Positions 30,101 through 36,685 of a stretch of 64,000 nt of DNA are shown here, piece by piece. How positions within the stretch are numbered: position 1 is the stretch's first letter; each line of letters begins with the position of its first letter. Made by a program: the position numbers and the translations under genes. Source of the stretch: Sulfitobacter marinus. Lineage in GTDB: Bacteria; Pseudomonadota; Alphaproteobacteria; Rhodobacterales; Rhodobacteraceae. Under the pieces are notes generated by a model that saw nothing but the letters and a program-made list of their open reading frames with translations, made no database searches and was not told where the DNA came from. Location: NCBI RefSeq assembly GCF_900116285.1, contig NZ_FPAJ01000001.1, forward strand, positions 310,001-374,000. The letters are read 5' to 3'.

Positions 30101-30245
30101 CGCGTTTGGGTTCGTTAAGGGCGGTTATCGTTTCGTCCAGACAGGAAAAAAGGAACTCGATTGCGGAACGGTAAGAATGTTCGGTGGCATTTCCAGTTGC
30201 ATAAATAGCCTGCACCTTTGCCAAAAAATCGCTAATGAGTGTCAT
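27105..30245 (-). CDS. Single-chain restriction-modification enzyme (type IIG/ISP-like)
   Basis: A 1046-residue fusion of endonuclease, methyltransferase and recognition domains. The N-terminal PD-ExK nuclease site is PDF at 54-56 and EAK at 69-71. GVWYTPEPVV at 317-326 opens the N6-adenine methyltransferase, with motif I DPATGTGTF at 382-390 and motif IV GNPPYSG at 502-508. The C-terminal ~450 residues are likely the target-recognition part. No helicase motifs are seen, so it is shorter than true type ISP enzymes (~1500 residues). It probably methylates host sites and cuts unmodified incoming DNA, a phage-defence role. It is the leftmost gene of the island, alone on its strand. Confidence 0.87.
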   Translation of the reverse strand: MTLISDFLAKVQAIYATGNATEHSYRSAIEFLFSCLDETITALNEPKRVQCGAPDFIINQGDIVIGHVEAKDLHIGLRGMKDANKDQQNRYRKALSNLIYTNCLDWDFYRDGELYASVTIADLVMGIQPNPDKYAELEHLLRDYIAQRPQTITSPKNLAERMAGKAILIKDVLQNALREDENLRTELAGQYHAFKEHLIHDITPTDFADIYAETIAYGMFAARLHDQTLDTFDRHEALELLPKSNPFLRSLFGYIAGHDLDERIKWIIDDLARVFRAADVAKLMENFGKLTGQNDPFLHFYETFLAAYNPAKRKARGVWYTPEPVVNFIVRAVDDVLQTEFGLPDGLADTSKVTIPWDTGQTDKKGKPVMIKKEVHRVQVLDPATGTGTFLAEVIKQIAPKVKDVAEGMWSPYIEKDLIPRLHGFELLMASYAMCHMKLDMMLTELGYKPTGTPPRLGVYLTNSLEEGEPANQTLPFAQWLSNEVKEANTVKRDMPIMCIVGNPPYSGISTNKGAWITGLIDDYKYVNGVHFGERKHWLNDDYVKFIRMSESLIEKNGEGVLGFITNHGYLDNPTFRGMRWHLMQTFDKIYVLDLHGNANKKEVAPDGQPDKNVFDIRQGVAIIVAVKNTEKGKDLADVFHGELWGKRSEKYGRLINAVSAPSIMPNKLSIKAPLFEFMPTDHSQKAQYDSNFSLADLFLVKGLGFQTSRDDLVVGLTTQELITKIDKFLDTNSDDSKVRELFFGGRKAGKYQKGDTRQWSLSVARKSLANDPNWQSDIQQALYRPFDVRPILYRKDMVDWPRPEVLNNFRKENLSIVMNRQTKEDFGVLCSNKLTERKLAAVYDGSTTAPLYLYPDEQDLDQTRRVNFAPKLWKKLQAKAKHPTHGIPDEVQTFDYIYGVLHCPAYRETYAAFLKIDFPRIPWPASPDVFWDISENGSALRKLHLMDPAAVGKAPYPFKGEGDGMVEKPELKDGKVWINETQYFDAIPPVSWEFYIGGYQPAQKWLKDRKGRALSFEDVKHYQSILKILSETDRIMQTIEMEFEA

Positions 30246-30311
30246 AATTGTTCCTTAGAAAATATAGTCCGATAGAACCCTTTAGATTGTGCAGGTACAA
30301 GCCCTTGTTGC

Positions 30312-30953
30312 CTATCGCCCGAAAAACAACTCACGTTCCTCTGCGCTGAGAAGATGGCTAAATTTTCTGATGAAAAGTTCGTCTGCTTGGTTCTCGTACC
30401 ACTCAATCTCGAACCGCTTTCTTTGATACGTCCGTTGCCACATGCCCTTGGGCTTGGGTGCTATCCAATGCGCGGTGCCGGGTTCGCCGCCCAGCGCTGT
30501 GCGTAGCTTGTTTGCGCGCCTCAACATGCGGTCATAGCGCGGCTCTGACTGGCTGGCGTAGGCGATGCCGTAGCAATGGCGGCAAAGGAAATAACTGCCA
30601 CCCAAGAACACCCTGCCGACGCGCCGCGAGCAATGTCGACCATTCACGATGCCGTTGCATCTGAAATAGGGGCGCGTGCCGCCATAGTGGCAGTCTGCGT
30701 AGGTCAGCGGGATCGATTGCGAGATGCTTTGCCAGACGCCGCCATATCTTCGCACCTTGTAGTCTAGGACAAAGTGACGTTCCTCTGCGTGATAGCCTAT
30801 CCGTCCGGTTTCCTCGCCATTGCGCGACCAGACCCAGTGGCCACGCCTGCCGGGGGTCAAACAGCTTGAGCGGTGCAGTTTGTTCACGTCCAAGGATTTG
30901 CAGTGTTCGGCTTTTTGTTTGTCACTTGTGCGTCCTGAGCCATATCCGCCCAT
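30312..30953 (-). CDS. Conserved hypothetical protein with zinc-ribbon
   Basis: A 213-residue protein starting MGGYGSGRTSDKQ; the ATG at 30953 is preceded by GGGAGG 6 bases upstream. The middle is rich in Tyr/Trp beta-strand text. A Cys-rich stretch reads FRCNGIVNGRHCSRRVGRVF and then FLCRHCYGIAYASQSEP, a likely four-cysteine zinc ribbon. The C-terminus is helical and charged. Proteins with the GGYGSGR start and CRxCxxxxYxSQ motif recur in alphaproteobacterial islands without known function. Here it lies 66 bases upstream of the restriction enzyme in transcription order, so co-transcription is possible. Confidence 0.7.
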   Translation of the reverse strand: MGGYGSGRTSDKQKAEHCKSLDVNKLHRSSCLTPGRRGHWVWSRNGEETGRIGYHAEERHFVLDYKVRRYGGVWQSISQSIPLTYADCHYGGTRPYFRCNGIVNGRHCSRRVGRVFLGGSYFLCRHCYGIAYASQSEPRYDRMLRRANKLRTALGGEPGTAHWIAPKPKGMWQRTYQRKRFEIEWYENQADELFIRKFSHLLSAEERELFFGR

Positions 30954-30968
30954 AGTGTGCCTCCCAAT

Positions 30969-30988
30969 ATATTTTCCGAAATCATTAG
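30969..30988. repeat. 20-bp direct repeat, copy 1
   Basis: ATATTTTCCGAAATCATTAG lies just upstream of the zinc-ribbon gene and is repeated exactly at 32792-32811. In both copies two different bases and then AAGT follow. Probably promoter or operator sequence. Confidence 0.6.
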
Positions 30989-31037
30989 GTAAGTGCAAGT
31001 TAATCAAAGGGTGGTCAGGATGGAATCCTTGCGCAGA

Positions 31038-31325
31038 TTAATTTTGCTTGAGCCAGTTTTCAATCAGACGCAAACACTCTCGAAAATGTTGTTTGCGCAA
31101 TGATTGGTTGGCGATTGTATGGCCTTTGGCAAAGCGCTGGGCAAGCACCTCACCCTTGATTAAGCCATCTGTCAAAGCAGCAAGCGCATCCCGCACCGCC
31201 CCTGTGTTCACGTCTTCCTCGACGCAGTTATCAACCGCCCAACGTAAGGTTGTGAGCAGTTGATCGACGTCATGGCGCACTGTCAGTTCCTCTGACCAGT
31301 TCCCCCCAAAAGCTACGTTTGACAT
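31038..31325 (-). CDS. Small protein of unknown function, SOS-linked
   Basis: A 95-residue protein with no recognised family. It opens MSNVAFGGNWSEELTV, continues as mostly helical text (VDQLLTTLRWAVDNCVEEDV) and ends basic (IENWLKQN). An in-frame ATG at 31343 is an alternative start; both lie just downstream of the LexA-type box at 31348-31362, which it shares with the divergent Y-family polymerase. That shared control suggests a damage-induced role, possibly with the polymerase; the function is unknown. Confidence 0.55.
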   Translation of the reverse strand: MSNVAFGGNWSEELTVRHDVDQLLTTLRWAVDNCVEEDVNTGAVRDALAALTDGLIKGEVLAQRFAKGHTIANQSLRKQHFRECLRLIENWLKQN

Positions 31326-31347
31326 CTTATCTTTGAATTCCATAGAA

Positions 31348-31362
31348 GAACATATAGGGAAC
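31348..31362. promoter_or_regulatory. SOS (LexA) box, alphaproteobacterial type
   Basis: GAAC-ATATAGG-GAAC is an exact match to GAACN7GAAC, the reverse complement of the alphaproteobacterial LexA site GTTCN7GTTC. It lies 24 bases upstream of the Y-family polymerase start (31387) and 22 bases upstream of the divergent small gene (31325). Confidence 0.82.
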
Positions 31363-31386
31363 ATTCGGACGGAGTCGCAACAGAAA

Positions 31387-32592
31387 ATGCACCCACTGCG
31401 TACCATTTACATCGACATGAACAGCTTCTTTGCGAGTGTTGAACAGCACGAAGAACCAGCCTTGCGCGGTAAACCTGTAGGCATAACCGCGATGGAGGGG
31501 GATGTGGGATGCCTTGTTGCCGCCAGCTATGAGGCCAAGGACTTTGGCGTCAAAACAACTATGAGCATTAAGGACGCAAAGCGCTTGTGTCCGCACATCA
31601 TCCTGCGCCCAAGCCGCCATCGTTTGTATGTGCGTTACAATCAACGCATTGCCGTAATCCTTGACCGTTTCGCAGAATTAGAGCGCGTGCGAAGTGTTGA
31701 TGAATTTCAGATTGCCCTTGGTGGCACAACATCCCTCTTGTTGCCTGCCTCTGATCTAGTGCGCACCATGAAGCGGGCAGTGAAAGACGAAATTGGTAGT
31801 AATCTTAGGTTTTCCGCCGGGATAGGTTCCAATCATCTGCTAGCAAAGATTGCGGGGAAACTTGAAAAACCGGACGGGCTACAATGGTTATCACCCGACA
31901 ACATGCCAGACCGCCTTGCAGATATTCCGCTTGATGATTTACCCGGCATTGCACGCGGCGTCCTAGCAAAACTCAATTTTGCCGGGGTGTATGATATTCC
32001 CACACTCTACAGGCTCGATCCAAAACATGCCCGCGCAATTTGGGGATCAATTGAGGGGGAACGTTATGTGCGCTTGATGCAGGGGGAAAACATACCGCTA
32101 GGGCAGACAACACGCGGCAGCTATGGCAACAGCAAGGTTCTTGCCCTTGAAAACAGGACAGTCAAAAATGCCTATATGGTTTCGCGGTGGTTGGTAGAGA
32201 AGTCCGTGGCCCGGTTAAGGCGTGACGAATATACCGCCTCTCAATTCTCGCTATTTGTGAGCCTACAGCGACCAGACGGGCGATGGTCACGCAACATCAA
32301 AACACACCACAGCCAAGACACGGCGCATTTTCTGGATTTGAACCGTCAACTATGGCGCATGATGTATGACCAAAAGCACCCCTATCTAATTTCATCCATG
32401 GGGGTTCACCTAGGGAACATCTTGCCTTTGTCAAAGCGGCCAGCCGAAATGCTACTGCCGTTTGAAATGGCGAAGCAAAACAAACGCGAACAACTCGCAA
32501 AAACCATTGATACACTCAACCGCCGCTTTGGGGATCGAACCGTGACGTATGGCGTCAACAAGGCGCATTATGGGTTCTTTGATAGGGGGTGA
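31387..32592 (+). CDS. Y-family (translesion) DNA polymerase
   Basis: A 401-residue lesion-bypass polymerase of the UmuC/DinB type. Catalytic residues are visible: Asp10 in IYIDMNSFFASVEQ and Asp105-Glu106 in VRSVDEFQIAL. The fingers (AASYEAKDFGVKTTMSIKDA) and thumb helix-hairpin-helix (LPGIARGVLAKLNFAGVYDI) follow, then a little-finger domain. The C-terminus lacks an obvious beta-clamp motif of the QxxLF type. The ATG at 31387 is supported by motif spacing and by the SOS box 24 bases upstream. It resembles the UmuC-like polymerases carried on mobile elements rather than core DinB or ImuB. Confidence 0.87.
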   Translation: MHPLRTIYIDMNSFFASVEQHEEPALRGKPVGITAMEGDVGCLVAASYEAKDFGVKTTMSIKDAKRLCPHIILRPSRHRLYVRYNQRIAVILDRFAELERVRSVDEFQIALGGTTSLLLPASDLVRTMKRAVKDEIGSNLRFSAGIGSNHLLAKIAGKLEKPDGLQWLSPDNMPDRLADIPLDDLPGIARGVLAKLNFAGVYDIPTLYRLDPKHARAIWGSIEGERYVRLMQGENIPLGQTTRGSYGNSKVLALENRTVKNAYMVSRWLVEKSVARLRRDEYTASQFSLFVSLQRPDGRWSRNIKTHHSQDTAHFLDLNRQLWRMMYDQKHPYLISSMGVHLGNILPLSKRPAEMLLPFEMAKQNKREQLAKTIDTLNRRFGDRTVTYGVNKAHYGFFDRG

Positions 32593-33139
32593 CACTGTGC
32601 AAAAGGGCAGGTTGCGTTTAGTGCAACGAAAGGTCGCAAGGTCCGTTTAGACATCATGCACGGAGCCACCTTTGCGACATACACTAACGACCCACCCAGC
32701 CGCGTATAGTTGGATTTTTCTTAGAAAAATGATGCGCTTTGATTGAGTGATACAACATGGCGGGGGGTGCGAACTTTGAAGAGTCTGCCAGATATTTTCC
32801 GAAATCATTAGCCAAGTTTGAGTTTTATCGGTTCAGTGAAGCCCAAAAATTCTAAACTATGGATGCGCGCATTGGGGCTCTCGTACCCGTCCCGCGCCGA
32901 ACGGCGATTAGGATTACAGCGCCCCCCTTTGGGCATCCAACTTTTTATGTTTAAACTGACCATGTAAGAAATTAACTGTCCCCGTCGGTTCTATTCCGCG
33001 CGCTCTAACGATTTGGCTCCCCCCTTTGCTCTGCCGTTTGTTTCCAAGTCTGGGGTGTTGCCGCCTCTGCTCCGTATTGGTCTGCCCGCCCTGTGAGTGG
33101 TTAGTATTAGTGTCCCACCTCAGTACCCAAGCGCGCCTT
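32593..33139. other. 547-bp non-coding stretch within the island
   Basis: No supported gene. It holds the second 20-bp repeat (32792-32811) and, at 32950-32978, an imperfect repeat (23 of 29 positions) of 26942-26970 near the left end. These look like remnants of transposable-element ends or a deleted gene's upstream region. Confidence 0.5.
32792..32811. repeat. 20-bp direct repeat, copy 2
   Basis: An exact copy of 30969-30988, here with no gene immediately attached. It may mark where a paralogous gene was lost. Confidence 0.6.
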
Positions 33140-33619
33140 TTAGTCTGGCCTGACGGGTTCTCTGGTGGACCCAGTGTCGGTCTTTGGGTTTCGAGGTGGA
33201 CCCGTGGGCGATGGTGACGGGTACTCAGGTGGACCGTCTTTTGTTTTTGCGCGCCACTTTTGCCAGTCGTTTGTAGCTACTGCGACGCCCTTGGGGGTTT
33301 GCATCCGCTTGGTGGTCAGCCGCCATTCATGCGCCTTGCGGTGATACCAATTTCCAGGGTTTTCCAGTGCAATGAACCCCTTCTCCTCAAGTTCGACGAA
33401 TGCGCGCTGGGCGGTGCCTTTGGATATGCCCAGCGCCTTGACCGCCTCATTCATAGACAGCCTCACGTTGCCGTTGTTGCCGCCGTGAAAGCGGGTGTGC
33501 AATTCTAACCAGACCTTGATAGCGGCCCCAGAAAGGGACCGCCATGCTTCGGACTTGAGCAGCGCATAGTGCAGGGTGGTGTACTGCCCTTCTTTGTCGT
33601 TACGCTTGCCTTTTGCCAT
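33140..33619 (-). CDS. Winged-helix DNA-binding protein
   Basis: A 159-residue protein with an N-terminal replication-initiator-like winged helix: LSGAAIKVWLELHTRFHG, RLSMNEAVKALGISKGTAQR (recognition helix), then AFVELEEKGFIALEN. The C-terminal 40 residues are Pro/Lys/Thr-rich and look unstructured. It starts in a TAATG overlap with the 42-codon gene upstream, so it is translationally coupled and ends the regulatory operon of the island. It may be a regulator or a replication accessory; which one cannot be read. Confidence 0.7.
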   Translation of the reverse strand: MAKGKRNDKEGQYTTLHYALLKSEAWRSLSGAAIKVWLELHTRFHGGNNGNVRLSMNEAVKALGISKGTAQRAFVELEEKGFIALENPGNWYHRKAHEWRLTTKRMQTPKGVAVATNDWQKWRAKTKDGPPEYPSPSPTGPPRNPKTDTGSTREPVRPD

Positions 33620-33747
33620 TAGCGATGCCCCCCGCGTAATTCGTCATAGGTGCGCGCCCAATGGTCTGGCAGTTTGTGCCTGTGGATAAGGTGGCGCTCA
33701 AATGGCGTGACAGGGACTAAGGGCGGTGCTGTGCGTTCGATCCTCAT
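33619..33747 (-). CDS. 42-residue small protein in the island operon
   Basis: A short frame beginning MRIERTAPPLVPVTPFERH and ending DELRGGHR. Support comes from coupling on both sides: its ATG overlaps the stop of the 96-residue gene as ATGA (33744-33747), and its TAA overlaps the next ATG as TAATG (33619). The text is basic and proline-rich, without a known domain. Similar short frames sit between regulatory genes of alphaproteobacterial prophages and islands. Confidence 0.6.
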   Translation of the reverse strand: MRIERTAPPLVPVTPFERHLIHRHKLPDHWARTYDELRGGHR

Positions 33748-34034
33748 ATTAGCGCCTCAGACCCTAGCAATTGCACCTGAGCGTCACAGGAAAGCACATA
33801 GCGGGCGTGCTGGCCGGGATAGTTGCCTTCGTGTGGTTCCATGATGGTTTCTATGGGGATACCAAGCTCTCTCAAGTCGAACACGTAGCCGTTCCATCTT
33901 GGCGCGGGGTGTGTAATGGGGGTGACGCCTTTTGCGCCAGCTTCAACAAGTTTCAACATCGCCCAGCCTAAGCGGCCTTTGAGTTCAAACGTGCGGGATT
34001 GTTCGCTCTGAAAGAGCGTTACTTGGATTTTCAT
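33744..34034 (-). CDS. Winged-helix domain protein of island/prophage type
   Basis: A 96-residue protein: GRLGWAMLKLVEAGAKGVTP looks like the first helices of a winged helix, APRWNGYVFDLRELGIPIET the wing and recognition part, and the end EGNYPGQHARYVLSCDAQV is a conserved signature of these small proteins. AAGGA precedes the ATG at 34034. It starts the coupled set 34034-33140. A role in island gene control is likely by context. Confidence 0.6.
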   Translation of the reverse strand: MKIQVTLFQSEQSRTFELKGRLGWAMLKLVEAGAKGVTPITHPAPRWNGYVFDLRELGIPIETIMEPHEGNYPGQHARYVLSCDAQVQLLGSEALI

Positions 34035-34132
34035 GTTACTGAATCCTTGATTGATGGATTGCAGCGCGGTATCTGGAAGGTGTCTAAACTACCCAGCGCC
34101 CGCGCCAGTTTTGTTACTGCGTGGGCGTTGTT

Positions 34133-34324
34133 TTACCCGACACGGTCAGCCGTGGGGCGGGATGCCAGCCAAGCGGTCACGGCGCTTTCGGGCCATGCTA
34201 CGGCGCGCTTGCCTATGCGGACGGGGCGGGGGAAGTCGTTTGTATCCATCATAGCGTAGATGCTTGATCGGCTAAGGCCTGTTGCTGCTTCAACGGCGGG
34301 GCGGCGTAGGTGATGTTCGGTCAT
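34133..34324 (-). CDS. AlpA-family regulator (excisionase-like)
   Basis: A 63-residue MerR-like helix-turn-helix protein of the AlpA/excisionase family: RRPAVEAATGLSRSSIYAMM, then NDFPRPVRIGKRAVAWPESAVTAWLASR, the signature of this family. AGGA lies 6 bases before the ATG at 34324. Such proteins activate integrase expression or act as directionality factors for P4-type islands, which fits the integrase 1 kb away. Confidence 0.88.
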   Translation of the reverse strand: MTEHHLRRPAVEAATGLSRSSIYAMMDTNDFPRPVRIGKRAVAWPESAVTAWLASRPTADRVG

Positions 34325-34436
34325 ATCAATTCCTTTAGGTTCAATGTGGCTGTTACTGAACGTTAGAGGAAACCAATGCTGGTGGCGCTAAACGTAAATT
34401 GCAGATACTATTTTCCGCAAAATAAATGATCTAATA

Positions 34437-35183
34437 TTATGTTTTTAATATGATTTTTGCTTGGCTTAGAGCATTCCGCAATGTTGTATCTGAAAAATCT
34501 GTTTGCCCATTCTGCCTCAGGTCACGAGTAATTTGATTTGCCGTCTTGTTTGGAATGCCGTTCGGATAGAGCCTAATAAGGCGATCAACCAAGCCATCTA
34601 CCTTGCGGGTTCTGCCCGGTCCTCTTTTCTTGCAGCCATCTGCGCTAGCATCACGTGCCAATTGCGCTGCTATGCTGTTGATGCTCGCTCCAAAATCATT
34701 GGGTAGCTTGTTATCTGGTAGACACAAAGACCATCCGTCTATCACTTCTAAACAACGGGTTTCTGCTTTACTTAATCCAATGTGGATCAAGCCAACCGAA
34801 CAAAAATCGACTGACCATTCGTCGATACGTAGCAAGGGGTAGAGTTTGCATATTTCGGCTAACATCTTTTCCGCTTGATGAGCATTTTCAGGCAGCACGT
34901 TAGGCAAATTACTGGCTGTCCTCAAGAGCCAGCTGTCAATTTTGAGAGGTGCATTTCTGCTCGGGCAGAAAACCAAAAGGTCACTCCGGTTTATTTCCAC
35001 AAAACGTTGAACGAACAGAAATGTGCAAATCCGCTTCACGGTAGCACGCTCCTTCGATGGCACGCGGTTGAAGTTGCCACCAGCAGAAGCGAACACCTGC
35101 GGAAAAACCCTGTCGCTAGAAAGCGCTTTTTCGAAGCGAGTTTCTAGCATCTTCGGGGTGAAGTACCCTTCCGGGCAGATCAA
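34437..35183 (-). CDS. Hypothetical island protein
   Basis: A 248-residue protein of unknown family. It has no signal peptide or membrane segment. The C-terminal ~60 residues are basic (KKRGPGRTRKVDGLVDRLIR) and then helical (KTANQITRDLRQNGQTDFSD ... TLRNALSQAKIIL), resembling a DNA-binding tail. The start is uncertain: a TTG at 35183 is first in frame, while the first ATG is at 35150. Its AT content is visibly higher than the flanking chromosome. Confidence 0.6.
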   Translation of the reverse strand: MICPEGYFTPKMLETRFEKALSSDRVFPQVFASAGGNFNRVPSKERATVKRICTFLFVQRFVEINRSDLLVFCPSRNAPLKIDSWLLRTASNLPNVLPENAHQAEKMLAEICKLYPLLRIDEWSVDFCSVGLIHIGLSKAETRCLEVIDGWSLCLPDNKLPNDFGASINSIAAQLARDASADGCKKRGPGRTRKVDGLVDRLIRLYPNGIPNKTANQITRDLRQNGQTDFSDTTLRNALSQAKIILKT

Positions 35184-35295
35184 GTGTGTTCACTTAAGAT
35201 AGGCATAGTCTGGAAGATACAAGATTGCCCTGCACATCGCAAGACACAGTGCCAGATGTTGTGCTTTTGTTCTCGTGGAACACACTTGGTTGTGG

Positions 35296-36519
35296 CTAGA
35301 CCGATAGGGCTATTACTTTAGCCGACGAACCCAAGACAAATTTCTCCCATTTTTCCATTAGAGACCGCCGTTTCTCAAAGAAATCCGACCGTGCATAAGC
35401 CGCCTCTGCCTTGTCCTTGACCGTGTGGGCAAGCGCCGCCTCCGATACATCGCGGGGCGTGTTGGTGCGTTCTTGGGTCCATGTCTTGAACGAGGTGCGA
35501 AACCCGTGCACGTCCACGTCATAGCCCAGCGCCTTGGTCAGTTTAGAAAGCGTCATGTCAGACAGCGGTTTGCCGTATTTGGTGCCGGGGAACACCAGAC
35601 CTTCGCCGGACCCCAATTTGCGGGCCTGTAACAGCACCTCAACGGCGCGGGGCGATAGTGGGGCGCGATGCTCTTTCTTCGACTTCATGCGGTGCGCTGG
35701 GCGCGTCCAGAGGGCTTGCTCCAGATCGAACTCCGACCATTCTGCCAAACGTACCTCGCCAGACCGTGACGCCGTTAAAATAACCAATTCTAACGCCAGT
35801 TTGGTGGCGTCCCCCGCGCTCGATGCTTTGAGGGCGTCCAGAAACTCTGGCACCTTGTCATAGGGCAGGGCTTTGCGGTGCGCTTGGGTCTTGTCCTGTT
35901 TGGGTAGGGCTTGGGCGATAGCGTCCGCAGGGTTGTCTTGCCGCCAGCCGTTAGCCACGGCCCATTTCATGACGGTGCCAATGCGTTGACGTACCCGCCG
36001 CGCCGTTTCGGGCTTTTCCAGCCATATGGGTTGCAGTACGGCCAGCACGTCCGCCGTGGTCACCTCTGACACCTTCAGCTTGCCGATGCGGGGGAAGGTG
36101 TAGGTTTCCAGCGTCGATATGAATTGCGCTGCGTGCTTCTTGTTGCGCCATGTCGGTTCGTGGATTTTGTGAACCTTGCGGGATGCTTCCTCAAACGTCA
36201 GCAAAGCCTCTGAGGCGCGTTTGGATTGCAGGGGGTCACCACCCGCCCGCGCCAGCTTGCGGTTCTGTAGGGCGGCTTCCCGCGCCTCTGCCAAGGTGAC
36301 AAGCGAAGCGCTCCCCATGCCTATCTCTGTCCGCTTGCCGCGTATCATAATGCGCTGCACCCAACGCTTTGCGCCAGATGTATCGACCTTGAGAAACAAG
36401 CCGTGGCCGTCGGTGTATTTGCCGGGGGCCGTTACGGTGCGCACAAAGGCAGCGGACAGCGCCTTCTCCGCCCGCTTGCTTGGTCCGGTTCGTTCGATTG
36501 CTGCTTTCACGTCCGCCAT
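35296..36519 (-). CDS. P4-type tyrosine integrase
   Basis: A 407-residue site-specific recombinase. The N-terminus has the DUF4102 arm-binding text (YTDGHGLFLKVDTSGAKRWV, RIMIRGKRTEIGMG). Catalytic residues appear in TASRSGEVRLAEW (Arg), HGFRTSF (His-x-x-Arg), ALAHTV (His) and the nucleophile in AYARSDFFEKRR (Tyr). The ATG at 36519 follows GGGGGA by 6 bases; the residues upstream of it are not conserved. It lies next to the right attachment site and most likely inserted the island into tRNA-Ser. Confidence 0.93.
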   Translation of the reverse strand: MADVKAAIERTGPSKRAEKALSAAFVRTVTAPGKYTDGHGLFLKVDTSGAKRWVQRIMIRGKRTEIGMGSASLVTLAEAREAALQNRKLARAGGDPLQSKRASEALLTFEEASRKVHKIHEPTWRNKKHAAQFISTLETYTFPRIGKLKVSEVTTADVLAVLQPIWLEKPETARRVRQRIGTVMKWAVANGWRQDNPADAIAQALPKQDKTQAHRKALPYDKVPEFLDALKASSAGDATKLALELVILTASRSGEVRLAEWSEFDLEQALWTRPAHRMKSKKEHRAPLSPRAVEVLLQARKLGSGEGLVFPGTKYGKPLSDMTLSKLTKALGYDVDVHGFRTSFKTWTQERTNTPRDVSEAALAHTVKDKAEAAYARSDFFEKRRSLMEKWEKFVLGSSAKVIALSV

Positions 36520-36639
36520 TTCGTCCCCCAATTTTATCTGGAATATGGGGGACGGAATTGGAACAGTCAAGACTTAGATGTGGGTTAAGTTATTGATTTT
36601 AGAAATTTACTGGTACGGGTTGGAATGCAGGAGGGCGGA

Positions 36640-36653
36640 CACCTCCTCCGCCA
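36640..36653 (+). repeat. attR: right-end direct repeat of the island
   Basis: An exact copy of the tRNA-Ser 3' end, CACCTCCTCCGCCA. Just before it AGGAGG (36629-36634) and CCTCCT (36642-36647) form a 6-bp inverted repeat. Further upstream GGGTTGGAATGC (36617-36628) matches the tRNA T-loop text GGGTTCGAATCC at 10 of 12 positions. Confidence 0.82.
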
Positions 36654-36685
36654 TTGATATGCCCTGCGGCCGTCCTTAAGCAGCA

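Larger units (their letters stand above)
26837..36653. mobile_element. Integrative genomic island in tRNA-Ser
   Basis: About 9.8 kb bounded by 14-bp direct repeats (26823-26836 and 36640-36653), with a P4-type integrase at the far end. It carries an AlpA-like regulator, a winged-helix operon, a single-chain restriction-modification enzyme, a zinc-ribbon protein, and an SOS-regulated Y-family polymerase. Genes on both sides are housekeeping-type and unrelated. The first 268 bases (26837-27104) hold no gene but include a 29-bp imperfect repeat (26942-26970) of the sequence at 32950-32978. No conjugation or capsid genes are present, so it would need a helper or is defective. Confidence 0.85.

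Noticed and set aside
34405..34436. Possible third copy of the 20-bp island repeat
   Set aside because: TATTTTCCGCAAAATAAATGAT resembles the repeat only loosely, with several mismatches in AT-rich DNA, so it is not counted.
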